From: Clostridia bacterium
Lineage (GTDB): Bacteria > Bacillota > Clostridia > Oscillospirales > CAG-272
Direction: 5' to 3'
NCBI GenBank assembly: GCA_017463865.1
Contig: JAFTOI010000017.1
Location: forward strand, 1-64,000
Length of the DNA: 64,000 nucleotides
Every line of letters starts with the position of its first letter. The stretch's first letter is position 1. Both the position numbers and the translations under genes were made by a program. A model generated the notes under the pieces. That model was not told the DNA's origin. It saw only the letters and a program-made list of their open reading frames with translations, and made no database searches. Shown here one piece after another: positions 52,839 through 60,897 of this stretch.

Positions 52839-53771
52839 TTACAGGTATTTCCGCAGGAACCGCAGCCAGTTTCCGCCCGCGACCTGCTCCACCAGCGTCT
52901 CGGTGTAGTTGCGGCGGAGCATGAATTCGATCAGCCGGTCGTGGATGGGGCCGCTTTCGTCCAGCGGGGCGGGGTATTTGCCGCTGGTGCCGTCGATGTC
53001 GCAGCCGAACCCGATGTGCGCCTCACCGCCGAGGGAGAGGCAGTGGTCGAGGTGGCGAAAATAGGCCTCCACCGTTTGCCTGGTCTTGTCGCTGTGGAGA
53101 AAGTCGGGGCAGAGGTTCAGCCCGATCATGCCGTCGCGACGGATGATCTCTCGCGCCATATCGTCGGTGAGGTTGCGGCTGTGGGGGCAGAGGGCGCGGA
53201 AGTTGGAGTGGGTGGCGACGGGGGGCTTGGCGGAAAGCGCAGCGACGTCCCAGAATCCTTTGTCCGAGAGGTGAGAGACGTCGAAGATCATGCCGAGGCG
53301 ATTGCCTTCGGCGACGATGGCGCGCCCGGTATCGGTCAGGCCGGTGTCCGCTTCGCCTTCCTCGAGGCGGTTGCTTTTGGCGAGGTCGTTGGACAGCCAC
53401 GCCAGGCCGAAGACGCGGACGCCGGCAAGATAGAAGTCGCGCAGGAGCTTTTCGCTGCCGAGGATGCCCGTGCCGCCCTCCATGGTCAGGAGCGCGGCAT
53501 GCTTGTCTGCGTTGAAGGCGGTCTCGATGTCGGCCCAGGTGTGGACGGGGACAACGCGGTCGGCCTCGGCGGCCATCGCGAGGGTGAAGTGGCCGAGATA
53601 GCGCACGGCCCGCTTGAAGCATGCCTCGGGTGCTTCGCCCGGCCAGGAGCAGAAGAGGGCCACGAACTGGAGCTGGCGGTGTTTTTGACTGTAATTATAC
53701 GGATTGACGATGCCATGGCGGCGCCGGTCGACCTGCTGGATGCTGTCGCAATGCGAATCGACGATGTACAT
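52839..53771 (-). CDS. Membrane dipeptidase (peptidase family M19)
   Basis: A zinc dipeptidase of 310 residues. DSHCDS at residues 5-10 provides the first metal ligands, the bridging Glu lies in LLTMEGGTG, and His ligands are in IFDVSHLSD and [18 protein letters not shown] and GCDIDGTSG complete the renal dipeptidase pattern. No signal peptide is present, so a cytosolic peptide-recycling role is likely. It has its own promoter, diverging from rplS. Confidence 0.92.
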   Translation of the reverse strand: MYIVDSHCDSIQQVDRRRHGIVNPYNYSQKHRQLQFVALFCSWPGEAPEACFKRAVRYLGHFTLAMAAEADRVVPVHTWADIETAFNADKHAALLTMEGGTGILGSEKLLRDFYLAGVRVFGLAWLSNDLAKSNRLEEGEADTGLTDTGRAIVAEGNRLGMIFDVSHLSDKGFWDVAALSAKPPVATHSNFRALCPHSRNLTDDMAREIIRRDGMIGLNLCPDFLHSDKTRQTVEAYFRHLDHCLSLGGEAHIGFGCDIDGTSGKYPAPLDESGPIHDRLIEFMLRRNYTETLVEQVAGGNWLRFLRKYL

Positions 53772-53813
53772 GGGTTGCCTCCTGGGGAAAAATTGGGGGA
53801 AATAACCAAAATA

Positions 53814-53842
53814 ATTTTAAGAGAAAAATCTGCTTTTGTCAA
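53814..53842 (-). promoter_or_regulatory. Promoter for the M19 dipeptidase
   Basis: On the minus strand TTGACA and TAAAAT are spaced 17 bases apart, 43 bases upstream of the start codon, back-to-back with the rplS promoter. Confidence 0.75.
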
Positions 53843-53871
53843 CCGAAATTGCAAAAAATTCAAAAAACCTC

Positions 53872-53900
53872 TTGCAATTCTCCGCGAGTTGTGCTATAAT
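53872..53900 (+). promoter_or_regulatory. Promoter for rplS
   Basis: TTGCAA and TATAAT are spaced 17 bases apart. Transcription from here gives a leader of nearly 90 bases before rplS. Confidence 0.85.
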
Positions 53901-53906
53901 ACATCC

Positions 53907-53993
53907 ATATGCGGTCTTGCCGCTAACAACATGAGGATGGTCCTCTGCAAATGCTCTGCACGAACATCCGGTATTTCAAGGAGGAGCCACACA
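53907..53993 (+). promoter_or_regulatory. Possible structured leader of rplS
   Basis: The leader contains GCGGTCTTGCCGC and GAGGATGGTCCTC hairpins and ends in AAGGAGGAG. Firmicutes L19 genes often carry an autoregulatory leader RNA; whether this one matches that consensus could not be tested by eye. Confidence 0.35.
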
Positions 53994-54335
53994 ATGGATC
54001 TCATCAAGGCTTTCACGAATGAGCAGCTGAAGGAGACGGTTCCGGTCATCCGTATCGGTGACACCGTCCGCATTCACAACAAGATCAAAGAGGGTACGCG
54101 CGAGCGTATTCAGCTCTTTGAGGGTACTGTCATCGCTAAGCACGGCGGCGGCATCTCGGAGACCTTCACGGTCAGACGTGTGTCCTACGGCTGCGGCGTA
54201 GAGAAGACTTTCCCCATCCATTCCCCCAATGTCGAAAAGGTTGACATTATCCGCGTCGGTAAGGTCAGACGCGCGAAGCTCTACTACCTGCGCGGCCGCG
54301 TCGGTAAGAGCTCCAAGGTTAAGGAACAGATCTGA
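53994..54335 (+). CDS. rplS: 50S ribosomal protein L19
   Basis: A ribosomal protein of 113 residues at the 30S-50S interface. [39 protein letters not shown] and [20 protein letters not shown] are the conserved L19 blocks. The AAGGAGGAG site sets the ATG at 53994; a long in-frame upstream extension is antisense to the dipeptidase and rejected. It is monocistronic, between its own promoter and terminator. Confidence 0.97.
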   Translation: MDLIKAFTNEQLKETVPVIRIGDTVRIHNKIKEGTRERIQLFEGTVIAKHGGGISETFTVRRVSYGCGVEKTFPIHSPNVEKVDIIRVGKVRRAKLYYLRGRVGKSSKVKEQI

Positions 54336-54350
54336 CTTTGACCTGACCGT

Positions 54351-54389
54351 AAAAATAGGGACTCGGCGAAAGCCGGGTCCTTATTTTTT
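54351..54389 (+). terminator. Intrinsic terminator of rplS
   Basis: AAAAATAGGGACTCGGC pairs, with a few G-T pairs, with GCCGGGTCCTTATTTTT around a GAAA tetraloop and ends in T6. Confidence 0.88.
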
Positions 54390-54399
54390 GCTGCTTGAA

Positions 54400-54428
54400 T
54401 TGACAGGGGGGCGGGGGTGTGGTATACT
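54400..54428 (+). promoter_or_regulatory. Promoter upstream of the beta-mannosidase gene
   Basis: Consensus TTGACA and TATACT are spaced 17 bases apart by a G-rich spacer, 194 bases before the gene. The leader includes the family E palindrome at 54467-54538. Confidence 0.7.
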
Positions 54429-54466
54429 GGTGAAAACGGTTTGTGCAGATCAATATCCCGATCGCG

Positions 54467-54538
54467 TGTCATCCTGAGCGCAGCGAAGGATCTTTTCCTT
54501 CGTTAAGATTCTTCGTCGCTCTGCTCCTCAGAATGACA
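54467..54538. repeat. Palindromic repeat of the GTCATCCTGAGC...GAATGACA type
   Basis: An imperfect 72-base inverted repeat: TGTCATCCTGAGCGCAGCGA and AAGGATCTT on the left pair with AAGATTCTTCGTCGC and CTCAGAATGACA on the right. This type is scattered in many bacterial genomes. It lies within the probable leader of the beta-mannosidase mRNA. Confidence 0.75.
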
Positions 54539-54622
54539 GCACTGCTTCGGTTATGTGTCATGGGGAACGGGATGCGTTCCTCGGCGAATCAATAAAATGT
54601 TCCATGCAAAGGAGAGAAAACC

Positions 54623-57196
54623 ATGCAGCTCAACGGCACCTGGAAGCTCTACTATCACCCCGCCTCAGCGGTCATCAACACGCCTGCCGACCTTGCGGTG
54701 TCGGGGATTGTGCCCATTCCCGCGACCGTCCCCGGCAATGTCGAGCTTGACCTGTCGGCCGCCGGCATCCTGCCGGACGACCTCTTCTATGGCATGAATA
54801 TCACCGAGGCTGAGCGGTTCGAGATCTGCGACTGGTGGTACGAAACCGAGTTCACCCCCGCCGCGCCCGCGCCCGGCGAGGTGGTGACCCTCCACTTCGG
54901 CGGCGTTGACTGCTTTGCTGACTATTTCCTCGACGGCGTCAAGCTTGGCGAGAGCGACAATATGCTCATCGCCCACGACTTTGATGTTACCGACCGCCTG
55001 CGCTGGGGGCAGCCGAACCGACTCCATGTCCACATCTACTCGCCCATCGTCCGCGCGGCCGAGGCCGAGAACGAGCTGAGCATGTCGCTGTACGACTGGA
55101 GCAAGCCTGTGACGGCCTCCTGGACGCGCAAGGCGGCACACAGCTACGGCTGGGACATTATGCCCCGGGCGGTCAGTGCGGGCCTCTGGCGGCCTGTGGA
55201 GCTGCGATATGCGCCCCGGTACGGCTTCAGGTCCCTCTATTTTAATCTGAAGCAGCTGAACGGCTCGACCGGGCGGGTGCAGTTCGCCTGGGACAGCACT
55301 GTCGCGCCCGAGCATATCTTCGCCGACCTCGATTTCATCATCACCGGCGTCTGCGGCGAGCATCGGTTCACGCATAAATTTGTCAGCCGGTGCAAGGCCG
55401 GGGCGGCGACCTTCGACATCCCGAACCTGCGCCTCTGGTGGCCACGTCCCTACGGCGAGGCGAATTTGTACGACATCACCGTCGAGGTCTATCACAAGGG
55501 GGAGAAGATCCTCGCCCAGACCGTCCGCCGCGGGTTCCGCACGCTCAAGCTGCGCCGGGATGATGTGCTGGTGGAGGGGAAGGGCCGCTTCGAGTTTGTG
55601 GTCAACGGCGTGCGCATCATGGCCGTCGGCTCGAACTGGGTGCCGCTGGATGCCTACCATTCCCGCGACGCGGAGCGTCTTCTGCCTGCGCTGAACCTCG
55701 CCGTTGAGGCCGGGTGCAACATCCTCCGCTGCTGGGGCGGCAACGTGTACGAGGATCATGCCTTCTTCGACTTCTGCGACGCGCACGGTATCATGGTCTG
55801 GCAGGATTTCGCCATGGCCTGTGCCAGCTATCCCCGTTCGCCCGCGTTTGTCGCGGCGCTGACCCGCGAGGCCGAGTGGCTCGTTCGCGAGCTGCGCGAC
55901 CACCCCAGCCTTGTGCTGTGGTGCGGAGACAACGAGGTGGATGTGATGACCCAAAGCCGGGGCGGCGACCCGTCGCAGAATATCCTCACCCGCGAGGTGC
56001 TGCCCCGGGTGCTCGAGCGGCTTGATCCCGAGCGCCCCTACATTCCGTCCTCTCCCTACATCAGCCCTGCGGCCTTCGCCGCAGGCCCGGCCGCACTGCC
56101 GGAGGATCACCTCTGGGGCCCGCGCGACTACCACAAGAGCCCCTACTACACCCAGTCGAGGGCAGCCTTTGTCAGCGAGACCGGCTACCACGGCTGTCCG
56201 TCCCGACGCTCCATCGAGCGCTTCATTACCCCCGAGCGAGTCTGGCCGTATCAGAATAACCCCGAGTGGAACCTCCACTCGACCGACCAGATGAACAGCC
56301 CGAGCCGCGTCATGCTGATGCACAGGCAGGTGGCGCAGCTCTTCGGCGAGGTGCCGACCGATATGGACGATTACACCCTTGCCTCGCAGATCTCGCAGGC
56401 CGAGGCCAAGAAGTTCTTCATCGAGCGTGTCCGCGCCAAAATGGGCCGCATGGGCGGCGTGATCTGGTGGAACCTCATCGACGGCTGGCCGCAGATGTCC
56501 GATGCGGTGGTCGACTACTACTACGAAAAGAAGCTGGCCTTCGACTACATCCGCCGCAGTTCGGCGCCGTTTATGGTGATGCTGGACGAGATGGCGGCAT
56601 GGGGACATCCCATCATCTGCGCCAACAGCACCCGCGAGACGGTGCGCGGCTCGCTGACCATCACCGACCTCGACTCGGGCGAGACGGTCTGGACGGGCGA
56701 CTTCACCGCCGCACCGAACGCAAACACAACGCTCGGTAAGCTGAGCCTGATGCACAGCGCGCAGGGGATGTTCCTCCTCCGCTGGACGACCGACCGTGGG
56801 GAGGGCTTCAACACCTACCTCTATGGCACGCCCGCTTTCTCGCTGGAGAAGTATAAGGGGTGGCTGGAGAAGATCGCGGAAATAGAGTGGGGAAAACCTC
56901 TGACTTGTACGTATTATGCCGTTTTGGATTATGCTGACGACGGGATCAATATCACCTTCCCGGATGTCGCCGGTGCTTACACCTGCGCACACAGCACGGA
57001 AGAAGCGTTGGTGATGGCTGAGGATGTGCTGAACCTGTGGCTGGACGGCATGCGGCCAGATGAGCTTCCACCCGCGATCGCAGATGAGAATTTAACCACA
57101 AAAACCAATGAGACTGTGGTCAAGATTAGCACTGACCTGTATATCCGTGACGGCGTACTGTTTTCTCCGCGTGTTATTCGATATCAGGATAAATAA
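54623..57196 (+). CDS. GH2 beta-mannosidase with C-terminal HicB-like domain
   Basis: Residues 1-755 form a complete beta-mannosidase-type GH2 enzyme: jelly-roll start (WKLYYHPASA), GSNWVPLDAY, ILRCWGGNVYE, acid/base Glu438 in CGDNEVD and nucleophile Glu519 in FVSETGYHG. No signal peptide is seen. The enzyme reaches a normal end around WLEKIAEIE. Residues about 762-835 then read as a HicB antitoxin-like fold: YYAVLDYADDGINITFPDVAG and STEEALVMAEDVLNLWLDG, the usual Y-x-DG-x-FPD-x-G and EEAL-A motifs. A further 20 residues follow. The appended part is visibly more AT-rich. No HicA-like gene is adjacent. The glycosidase call is firm; the HicB call rests on motif reading. Confidence 0.85.
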   Translation: MQLNGTWKLYYHPASAVINTPADLAVSGIVPIPATVPGNVELDLSAAGILPDDLFYGMNITEAERFEICDWWYETEFTPAAPAPGEVVTLHFGGVDCFADYFLDGVKLGESDNMLIAHDFDVTDRLRWGQPNRLHVHIYSPIVRAAEAENELSMSLYDWSKPVTASWTRKAAHSYGWDIMPRAVSAGLWRPVELRYAPRYGFRSLYFNLKQLNGSTGRVQFAWDSTVAPEHIFADLDFIITGVCGEHRFTHKFVSRCKAGAATFDIPNLRLWWPRPYGEANLYDITVEVYHKGEKILAQTVRRGFRTLKLRRDDVLVEGKGRFEFVVNGVRIMAVGSNWVPLDAYHSRDAERLLPALNLAVEAGCNILRCWGGNVYEDHAFFDFCDAHGIMVWQDFAMACASYPRSPAFVAALTREAEWLVRELRDHPSLVLWCGDNEVDVMTQSRGGDPSQNILTREVLPRVLERLDPERPYIPSSPYISPAAFAAGPAALPEDHLWGPRDYHKSPYYTQSRAAFVSETGYHGCPSRRSIERFITPERVWPYQNNPEWNLHSTDQMNSPSRVMLMHRQVAQLFGEVPTDMDDYTLASQISQAEAKKFFIERVRAKMGRMGGVIWWNLIDGWPQMSDAVVDYYYEKKLAFDYIRRSSAPFMVMLDEMAAWGHPIICANSTRETVRGSLTITDLDSGETVWTGDFTAAPNANTTLGKLSLMHSAQGMFLLRWTTDRGEGFNTYLYGTPAFSLEKYKGWLEKIAEIEWGKPLTCTYYAVLDYADDGINITFPDVAGAYTCAHSTEEALVMAEDVLNLWLDGMRPDELPPAIADENLTTKTNETVVKISTDLYIRDGVLFSPRVIRYQDK

Positions 57197-57287
57197 GGCA
57201 CACTCTATAACTCCTATTATTATAATATCTATGATATAATTAGTTGCTCATTTTTGCACAATCACACACAGAAAGGCAGGCTTTACC

Positions 57288-58145
57288 ATGATCATTTCCG
57301 CATCCTCCCGCTTCCATACCCTCTATCCCGGCGGGCGCTTCACGCCCTTTGAGATGCTCGCGCACTTCTACCGCGTCGGCTTCGGCGGCTGTGACTACGA
57401 CCTCGAGACCGTCCCCGACATGGAGGGCGACTGGCGCGCGCAGTGCGCGGCCATCGCCGAGCGTGCGGCGCAGCTGGGCATCAGCCTTGATATGGGGCAT
57501 CTTCCCTTTCATCCCGTGCTGAACGAGGACGGCTCCAAGAACACCGAGCGCTTTGCCGAGCATATGCTCATCGCCATCGAGGCCGCGTCCATCATGGGCG
57601 TGCGGCACGCCGTCATCCACCCGCACGGCAAGGCGGTGCTCTACGCCGAGCTTGATCCCGACGCCAGCCTGAAAAAGTGCATCGAGTGGACGACCCCCTT
57701 TGCCGAGCGTGCGGCACAGCTGGGCGTCGAGCTCTCCTTCGAGAATATGCGCTCTCCCCGCGAGGCTGAGGGCTATCACCGCTGGGGCTCGACCGCCGAG
57801 GAGATCGCCGCGCTGGCCGATCACTTCGGTATGGGCAACTGCTGGGACTTCGGCCACGCCAACACCTCCGGCGTCCCACAGGGCGACTCGCTGCGCTTCC
57901 TCGGCAAGCGGCTGACCGCCCTCCACGTCAACGACAACCACGCAGGCGGGGACGAGCATCTGCTGCCCTACTTTGGCAATATCGACTGGAACGACGCCCT
58001 CTGCGGCCTCCGTGACAGCGGGTACGACGGGCATTTCAACTACGAGTGCCGCATGACCGGCCATCACCCCGAGGTGCGGCTGGAGCTGGGGCATTTCGCC
58101 GTGGCGCTGGCCAAGCGCATGTGCGATTACAGCAAGCTGGGGTGA
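57288..58145 (+). CDS. Sugar phosphate isomerase/epimerase (xylose isomerase-like TIM barrel)
   Basis: A TIM-barrel protein of 285 residues of the AP endonuclease 2/IolE-like superfamily. Metal-site motifs are MGHLPFHP, HAVIHPHG, VELSFENMR with the Glu ligand, CWDFGHANTSG and LHVNDNHAG. The specific reaction is unknown; members interconvert ketoses or dehydrate inosose. An AT-rich stretch (57197-57250) with several TATAAT-like hexamers lies upstream, so it probably has its own promoter. RBS GAAAGGCAGG. Confidence 0.83.
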   Translation: MIISASSRFHTLYPGGRFTPFEMLAHFYRVGFGGCDYDLETVPDMEGDWRAQCAAIAERAAQLGISLDMGHLPFHPVLNEDGSKNTERFAEHMLIAIEAASIMGVRHAVIHPHGKAVLYAELDPDASLKKCIEWTTPFAERAAQLGVELSFENMRSPREAEGYHRWGSTAEEIAALADHFGMGNCWDFGHANTSGVPQGDSLRFLGKRLTALHVNDNHAGGDEHLLPYFGNIDWNDALCGLRDSGYDGHFNYECRMTGHHPEVRLELGHFAVALAKRMCDYSKLG

Positions 58146-58192
58146 TACGGTTTTGGATGAGCCGGGCTCCCGCACCTGCACTGCCGTGCAGG

Positions 58193-58328
58193 ACACCTCA
58201 TCCGTCACCTGCGGTGACAGCCTTCCAGCTGAGCTTCGCTCAGCCCGAGGGGAAGGCTCACCATACGCGGCGTCCCTCGATAAGCCTTCCCCTTGAGGGG
58301 AAGGTGGCGCCTGCGCCGGATGAGGTGC
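58193..58328 (+). repeat. Cloverleaf repeat family A, copy 5 (long form)
   Basis: CACCTCATCCGTC with arm GTCACC-TGC-GGTGAC opens the element, and GGCGCC-TGC-GCC with GGATGAGGTG ends it. The left inner palindrome is interrupted by a second hairpin, AGCTGAGC-TTC-GCTCAGC. The same hairpin occurs, reverse-complemented, in the right half of the copy at 62623. It lies between the converging isomerase and araC genes. Confidence 0.85.
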
Positions 58329-58374
58329 CCCGCGCGAAGCCGCGGGCCCCCCGTCCGCCTATCCCGCTGTCGCC

Positions 58375-59187
58375 TTACCTCTTCTCCTCCTGCGGCGACA
58401 CGCCGAACCGTCGCTTGTACTGCCGGTAAAACGACGAATAGTCCCCAAACCCGCACGTCGCCGCCGCCTCGGTCGCCGGAATGCCGCCCCGGATCTGCTC
58501 GCGGGCCGCGATCAGCCGCTTGAGCAGGGTGTAGTCCCAGACCGACAGCCCGGTCGCTTGCCGGAAGACACGGCTGAGGTGCGTCCGGCTGAAGAAAAAG
58601 TGCGCCGCCAGGTCGTCCAGCGTCCACGTTTCGTACAGGTGCGCGTTGACGTAGGCGATCACGTCAGCCGCAAGGCCGGCGGCGGCCGGCGGGGAGATCG
58701 CCTCGCCGGCCCGCAGTGTGCTGAGCTCGCACAGGATGGGCAGCAGATTGGCCAGCGTCTGGGTGCGCGGCGACAACTCACCGCCCCGGACAAGGCGGTA
58801 GATGCAGCTGGTCACAAAGGCGCGCGAATCGTCGCCGCCGGCATAGACATTGCCCTGACCTAAGGGGCGGTCGAAGAAGAGCGCCCGCAGCCGCCCGTCG
58901 GCGTCGATGCCGTCCAGCGCATCGGCGGGGAAGTGTACCGCCACCCGTTCATAAGGCAGTGCGCCCGAGATGGCCAGCCGATGCAGCTCGCCCGGCCTCG
59001 TCAGCAGGATCAGGCCCGGCGAGAGGGGGTACTCGCTCCCCTCAATGTGGAAGCTGCCCTCACCCGAGAGGAAGCAGTAGAGCTCGCACCCGCTGTGCAT
59101 GTGGGAGGCGAACTCGAGGGGATTGGGCGTCGGTGTGATGGTGTGGTGGACGTAAAAATCGGCGTCGCGGTAGGAATAGAGCGTCAT
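58375..59187 (-). CDS. AraC family transcriptional regulator
   Basis: A protein of 270 residues. The N-terminal cupin half (HMHSGCELYCFLSGEGSF, LLTRPGELHR) binds an effector, probably a sugar. The C-terminal two-helix-turn-helix domain has WTLDDLAAHFFFSRTHLSRVF and the family signature ending FGDYSSFYRQYKRRFG. GGAGG precedes the start MTLYSYRD. It is divergent from uxuA, so it is the likely activator of the hexuronate cluster, with candidate sites in between. Confidence 0.9.
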   Translation of the reverse strand: MTLYSYRDADFYVHHTITPTPNPLEFASHMHSGCELYCFLSGEGSFHIEGSEYPLSPGLILLTRPGELHRLAISGALPYERVAVHFPADALDGIDADGRLRALFFDRPLGQGNVYAGGDDSRAFVTSCIYRLVRGGELSPRTQTLANLLPILCELSTLRAGEAISPPAAAGLAADVIAYVNAHLYETWTLDDLAAHFFFSRTHLSRVFRQATGLSVWDYTLLKRLIAAREQIRGGIPATEAAATCGFGDYSSFYRQYKRRFGVSPQEEKR

Positions 59188-59239
59188 GGTGTGCCTCCGG
59201 GGAGTGGTTTGGGTATAGTTTAACACAAAATGGTCGGAT

Positions 59240-59277
59240 TTGCAATATAAACACGGCATTTTGCAATTTTCTTGCAA
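59240..59277. promoter_or_regulatory. Three phased TTGCAA sites between araC and uxuA (candidate operator)
   Basis: TTGCAA occurs at 59240-59245, 59261-59266 and 59272-59277, i.e. 21 and 11 bases apart, two and one helical turns. A TACAAT -10 hexamer lies at 59290-59295 with no good -35, as expected for an activator-dependent promoter. Paired half-sites 21 bases apart next to -35 are usual for AraC-type activators. Confidence 0.5.
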
Positions 59278-59325
59278 ATGAGGGTGTGATACAATGTAAC
59301 TGTGCAAAATCTAATTGTTTTGGGA

Positions 59326-59402
59326 CACCTCATCCGTCTTGGCCTTGCGGCCAATCCACCTTCCCCTTGAGGGGAAGGTGGCGCGCAGCGCCGGATGAGG
59401 TG
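59326..59402 (+). repeat. Cloverleaf repeat family A, copy 6 (short form)
   Basis: An 11-bp closing stem (CACCTCATCCG with CGGATGAGGTG) encloses three arms: TTGGCC-TTGC-GGCCAA, CCACCTTCCCC-TTGA-GGGGAAGGTGG and GCG-CAG-CGC. It lies in the probable leader of uxuA, 37 bases before the start codon. Confidence 0.87.
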
Positions 59403-59439
59403 GGGCCCTGACATTGTAACTTTTTAAGGAGGAACCCCC

Positions 59440-60468
59440 ATGAAACTGTCCTTCCGCTGGTACGGCCCGCACGACCCGGTGACGCTGGAGCAGATCGCGC
59501 AGATCCCCGGCATGCGCTCGGTTGTCTCGGCTGTCTACGATACCCCCGTCGGCGGCGTTTGGCCCCGCGAGAGCATCAAGGCTCTCTCCGACGCCGCAGC
59601 CGCCCACGGCCTTGTCTTCGACGTGGTCGAGAGCGTCCCGGTGCACGAGGAAATCAAGCTCGGCTCGCCCGAAGCGCCCGCCCTCATTGACGCCTACTGC
59701 GAAAATCTCCGCCGCCTCGGCGAGGCCGGCGTCAAGTGCGTCTGCTACAACTTCATGCCCGTCTTCGACTGGCTGCGCAGTGACCTCGCCCGAAAAGCGC
59801 CCGACGGCTCCAACAGCCTCGCTTACGACGAGGCCACAGTCCTTTTGATGAACCCCGCCGAGGGCGGCCTGTCGCTGCCCGGCTGGGACGAGAGCTATAC
59901 CCTCGACGGCCTGCGCGCCCTGCTGGCCCGCTATGAGGCCATCGGCGAGACCCAACTCTGGCGCAATCTGCACACCTTCCTCGAGGCAGTCATCCCCGCC
60001 GCCGCCGGTGCCGGCATCAAGATGGCCATCCACCCCGACGACCCGCCGTGGGGCATCTTCGGCCTGCCGCGCATTATCACCAATCAGGAGAACCTCGATA
60101 AGTTCCTGAAGCTGGTCGACATGCCCGAGAACGGCCTGACCTTCTGCACCGGTTCGCTCGGCGCTGACCCCGCCAATGATCTGCCCGCCATGATCCGCCG
60201 CTACGAGGGCCGCATCCACTTCGCCCACCTGCGCAACATCAAGCTGACCGGCGACCGCTGCTTCCACGAGGTCGGCCACCTGTCGTCCTGCGGCTCGCTG
60301 GATATGGCCGCCATCATCCGTGCGCTGAAGGAGACAGGATTCGACGGCTACATCCGCCCCGACCATGGCCGCATGATCTGGGGCGAGCAGGGCAAGCCGG
60401 GCTACGGCCTCTTCGACCGCGCCCTCGGCGCCGCCTACATCAACGGCCTCTGGGAAGCCACCCGATGA
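59440..60468 (+). CDS. uxuA: Mannonate dehydratase
   Basis: Converts D-mannonate to 2-keto-3-deoxygluconate in hexuronate breakdown. MKLSFRWYGPHDPVTL is the usual start; VYDTPVGGVWP, CYNFMPVFDWLRSDL, MAIHPDDPPWGIFGLPRI, TFCTGSLGADPANDL, and FAHLRNIK hold the metal and substrate residues. Length 342 is slightly shorter than E. coli UxuA. RBS AAGGAGG. Its end overlaps the pyrophosphatase-like gene by four bases. Confidence 0.94.
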   Translation: MKLSFRWYGPHDPVTLEQIAQIPGMRSVVSAVYDTPVGGVWPRESIKALSDAAAAHGLVFDVVESVPVHEEIKLGSPEAPALIDAYCENLRRLGEAGVKCVCYNFMPVFDWLRSDLARKAPDGSNSLAYDEATVLLMNPAEGGLSLPGWDESYTLDGLRALLARYEAIGETQLWRNLHTFLEAVIPAAAGAGIKMAIHPDDPPWGIFGLPRIITNQENLDKFLKLVDMPENGLTFCTGSLGADPANDLPAMIRRYEGRIHFAHLRNIKLTGDRCFHEVGHLSSCGSLDMAAIIRALKETGFDGYIRPDHGRMIWGEQGKPGYGLFDRALGAAYINGLWEATR

Positions 60469-60809
60469 AGCCCGACCTGCGCCCCATCCTCGGCCAGACC
60501 GTCACCGTGACGATCGACCGTCCCCTCGGCTCGGCGCACCCCCGCCACCCCGATATCGTCTACCCCGTCAACTACGGCTTCCTGCCCGGCGTGACGGGCG
60601 GCGACGGGGAGGAGCAGGACGTCTACATCCTTGGCGTCGATGTGCCCATCGAGCGCTTCACCGGCAACGTCATCGCCATCGTCCACCGCACGGACGACGA
60701 TGAGGATAAGCTGGTCGCCGCCCCCGCCGGCCGGCAGTTCAGCGAGGCAGAGATCGAGGCGGCGCTGCGGTTTCAGGAACAGTACTTTCCCCACACCATC
60801 CAACGATGA
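60465..60809 (+). CDS. Miniature inorganic pyrophosphatase-like protein
   Basis: A protein of 114 residues matching the middle of family I inorganic pyrophosphatases. VYPVNYGFLPG matches the YPxNYGfxP segment, GDGEEQDVYILG replaces the metal-binding DGDPxDV loop with an insertion, and DDDEDKLVAAP retains the second Asp/Lys group. The flanking N- and C-terminal catalytic parts of the about 175-residue enzyme are missing. It is translated from within the end of uxuA (four-base overlap). Whether it still hydrolyses pyrophosphate or binds a sugar phosphate is unknown. Confidence 0.75.
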   Translation: MKPDLRPILGQTVTVTIDRPLGSAHPRHPDIVYPVNYGFLPGVTGGDGEEQDVYILGVDVPIERFTGNVIAIVHRTDDDEDKLVAAPAGRQFSEAEIEAALRFQEQYFPHTIQR

Positions 60810-60897
60810 TAACAAAACGCTTTTCACCGCAGGCGAAAAGCTACAATACATATTCACTATTCACTTTTCACTCTTCACTTGAAAAGGAGACACCCCC

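Noticed and set aside
52674..53993. A long N-terminal extension of L19
   Set aside because: It is antisense to the M19 dipeptidase and spans both promoters. L19 is about 115 residues and has its own RBS.
57197..57287. A hicA-like toxin gene next to the HicB-like domain
   Set aside because: The 91-base gap is AT-rich and too short for a HicA frame; no HicA-like frame was found upstream or downstream either.
59326..59402. Possible tRNA, because the 77-base repeat folds as a cloverleaf
   Set aside because: The arms have 3- or 4-base loops, there is no T-loop GTTC motif, no 7-base anticodon loop and no CCA end, and related copies occur at six other sites.
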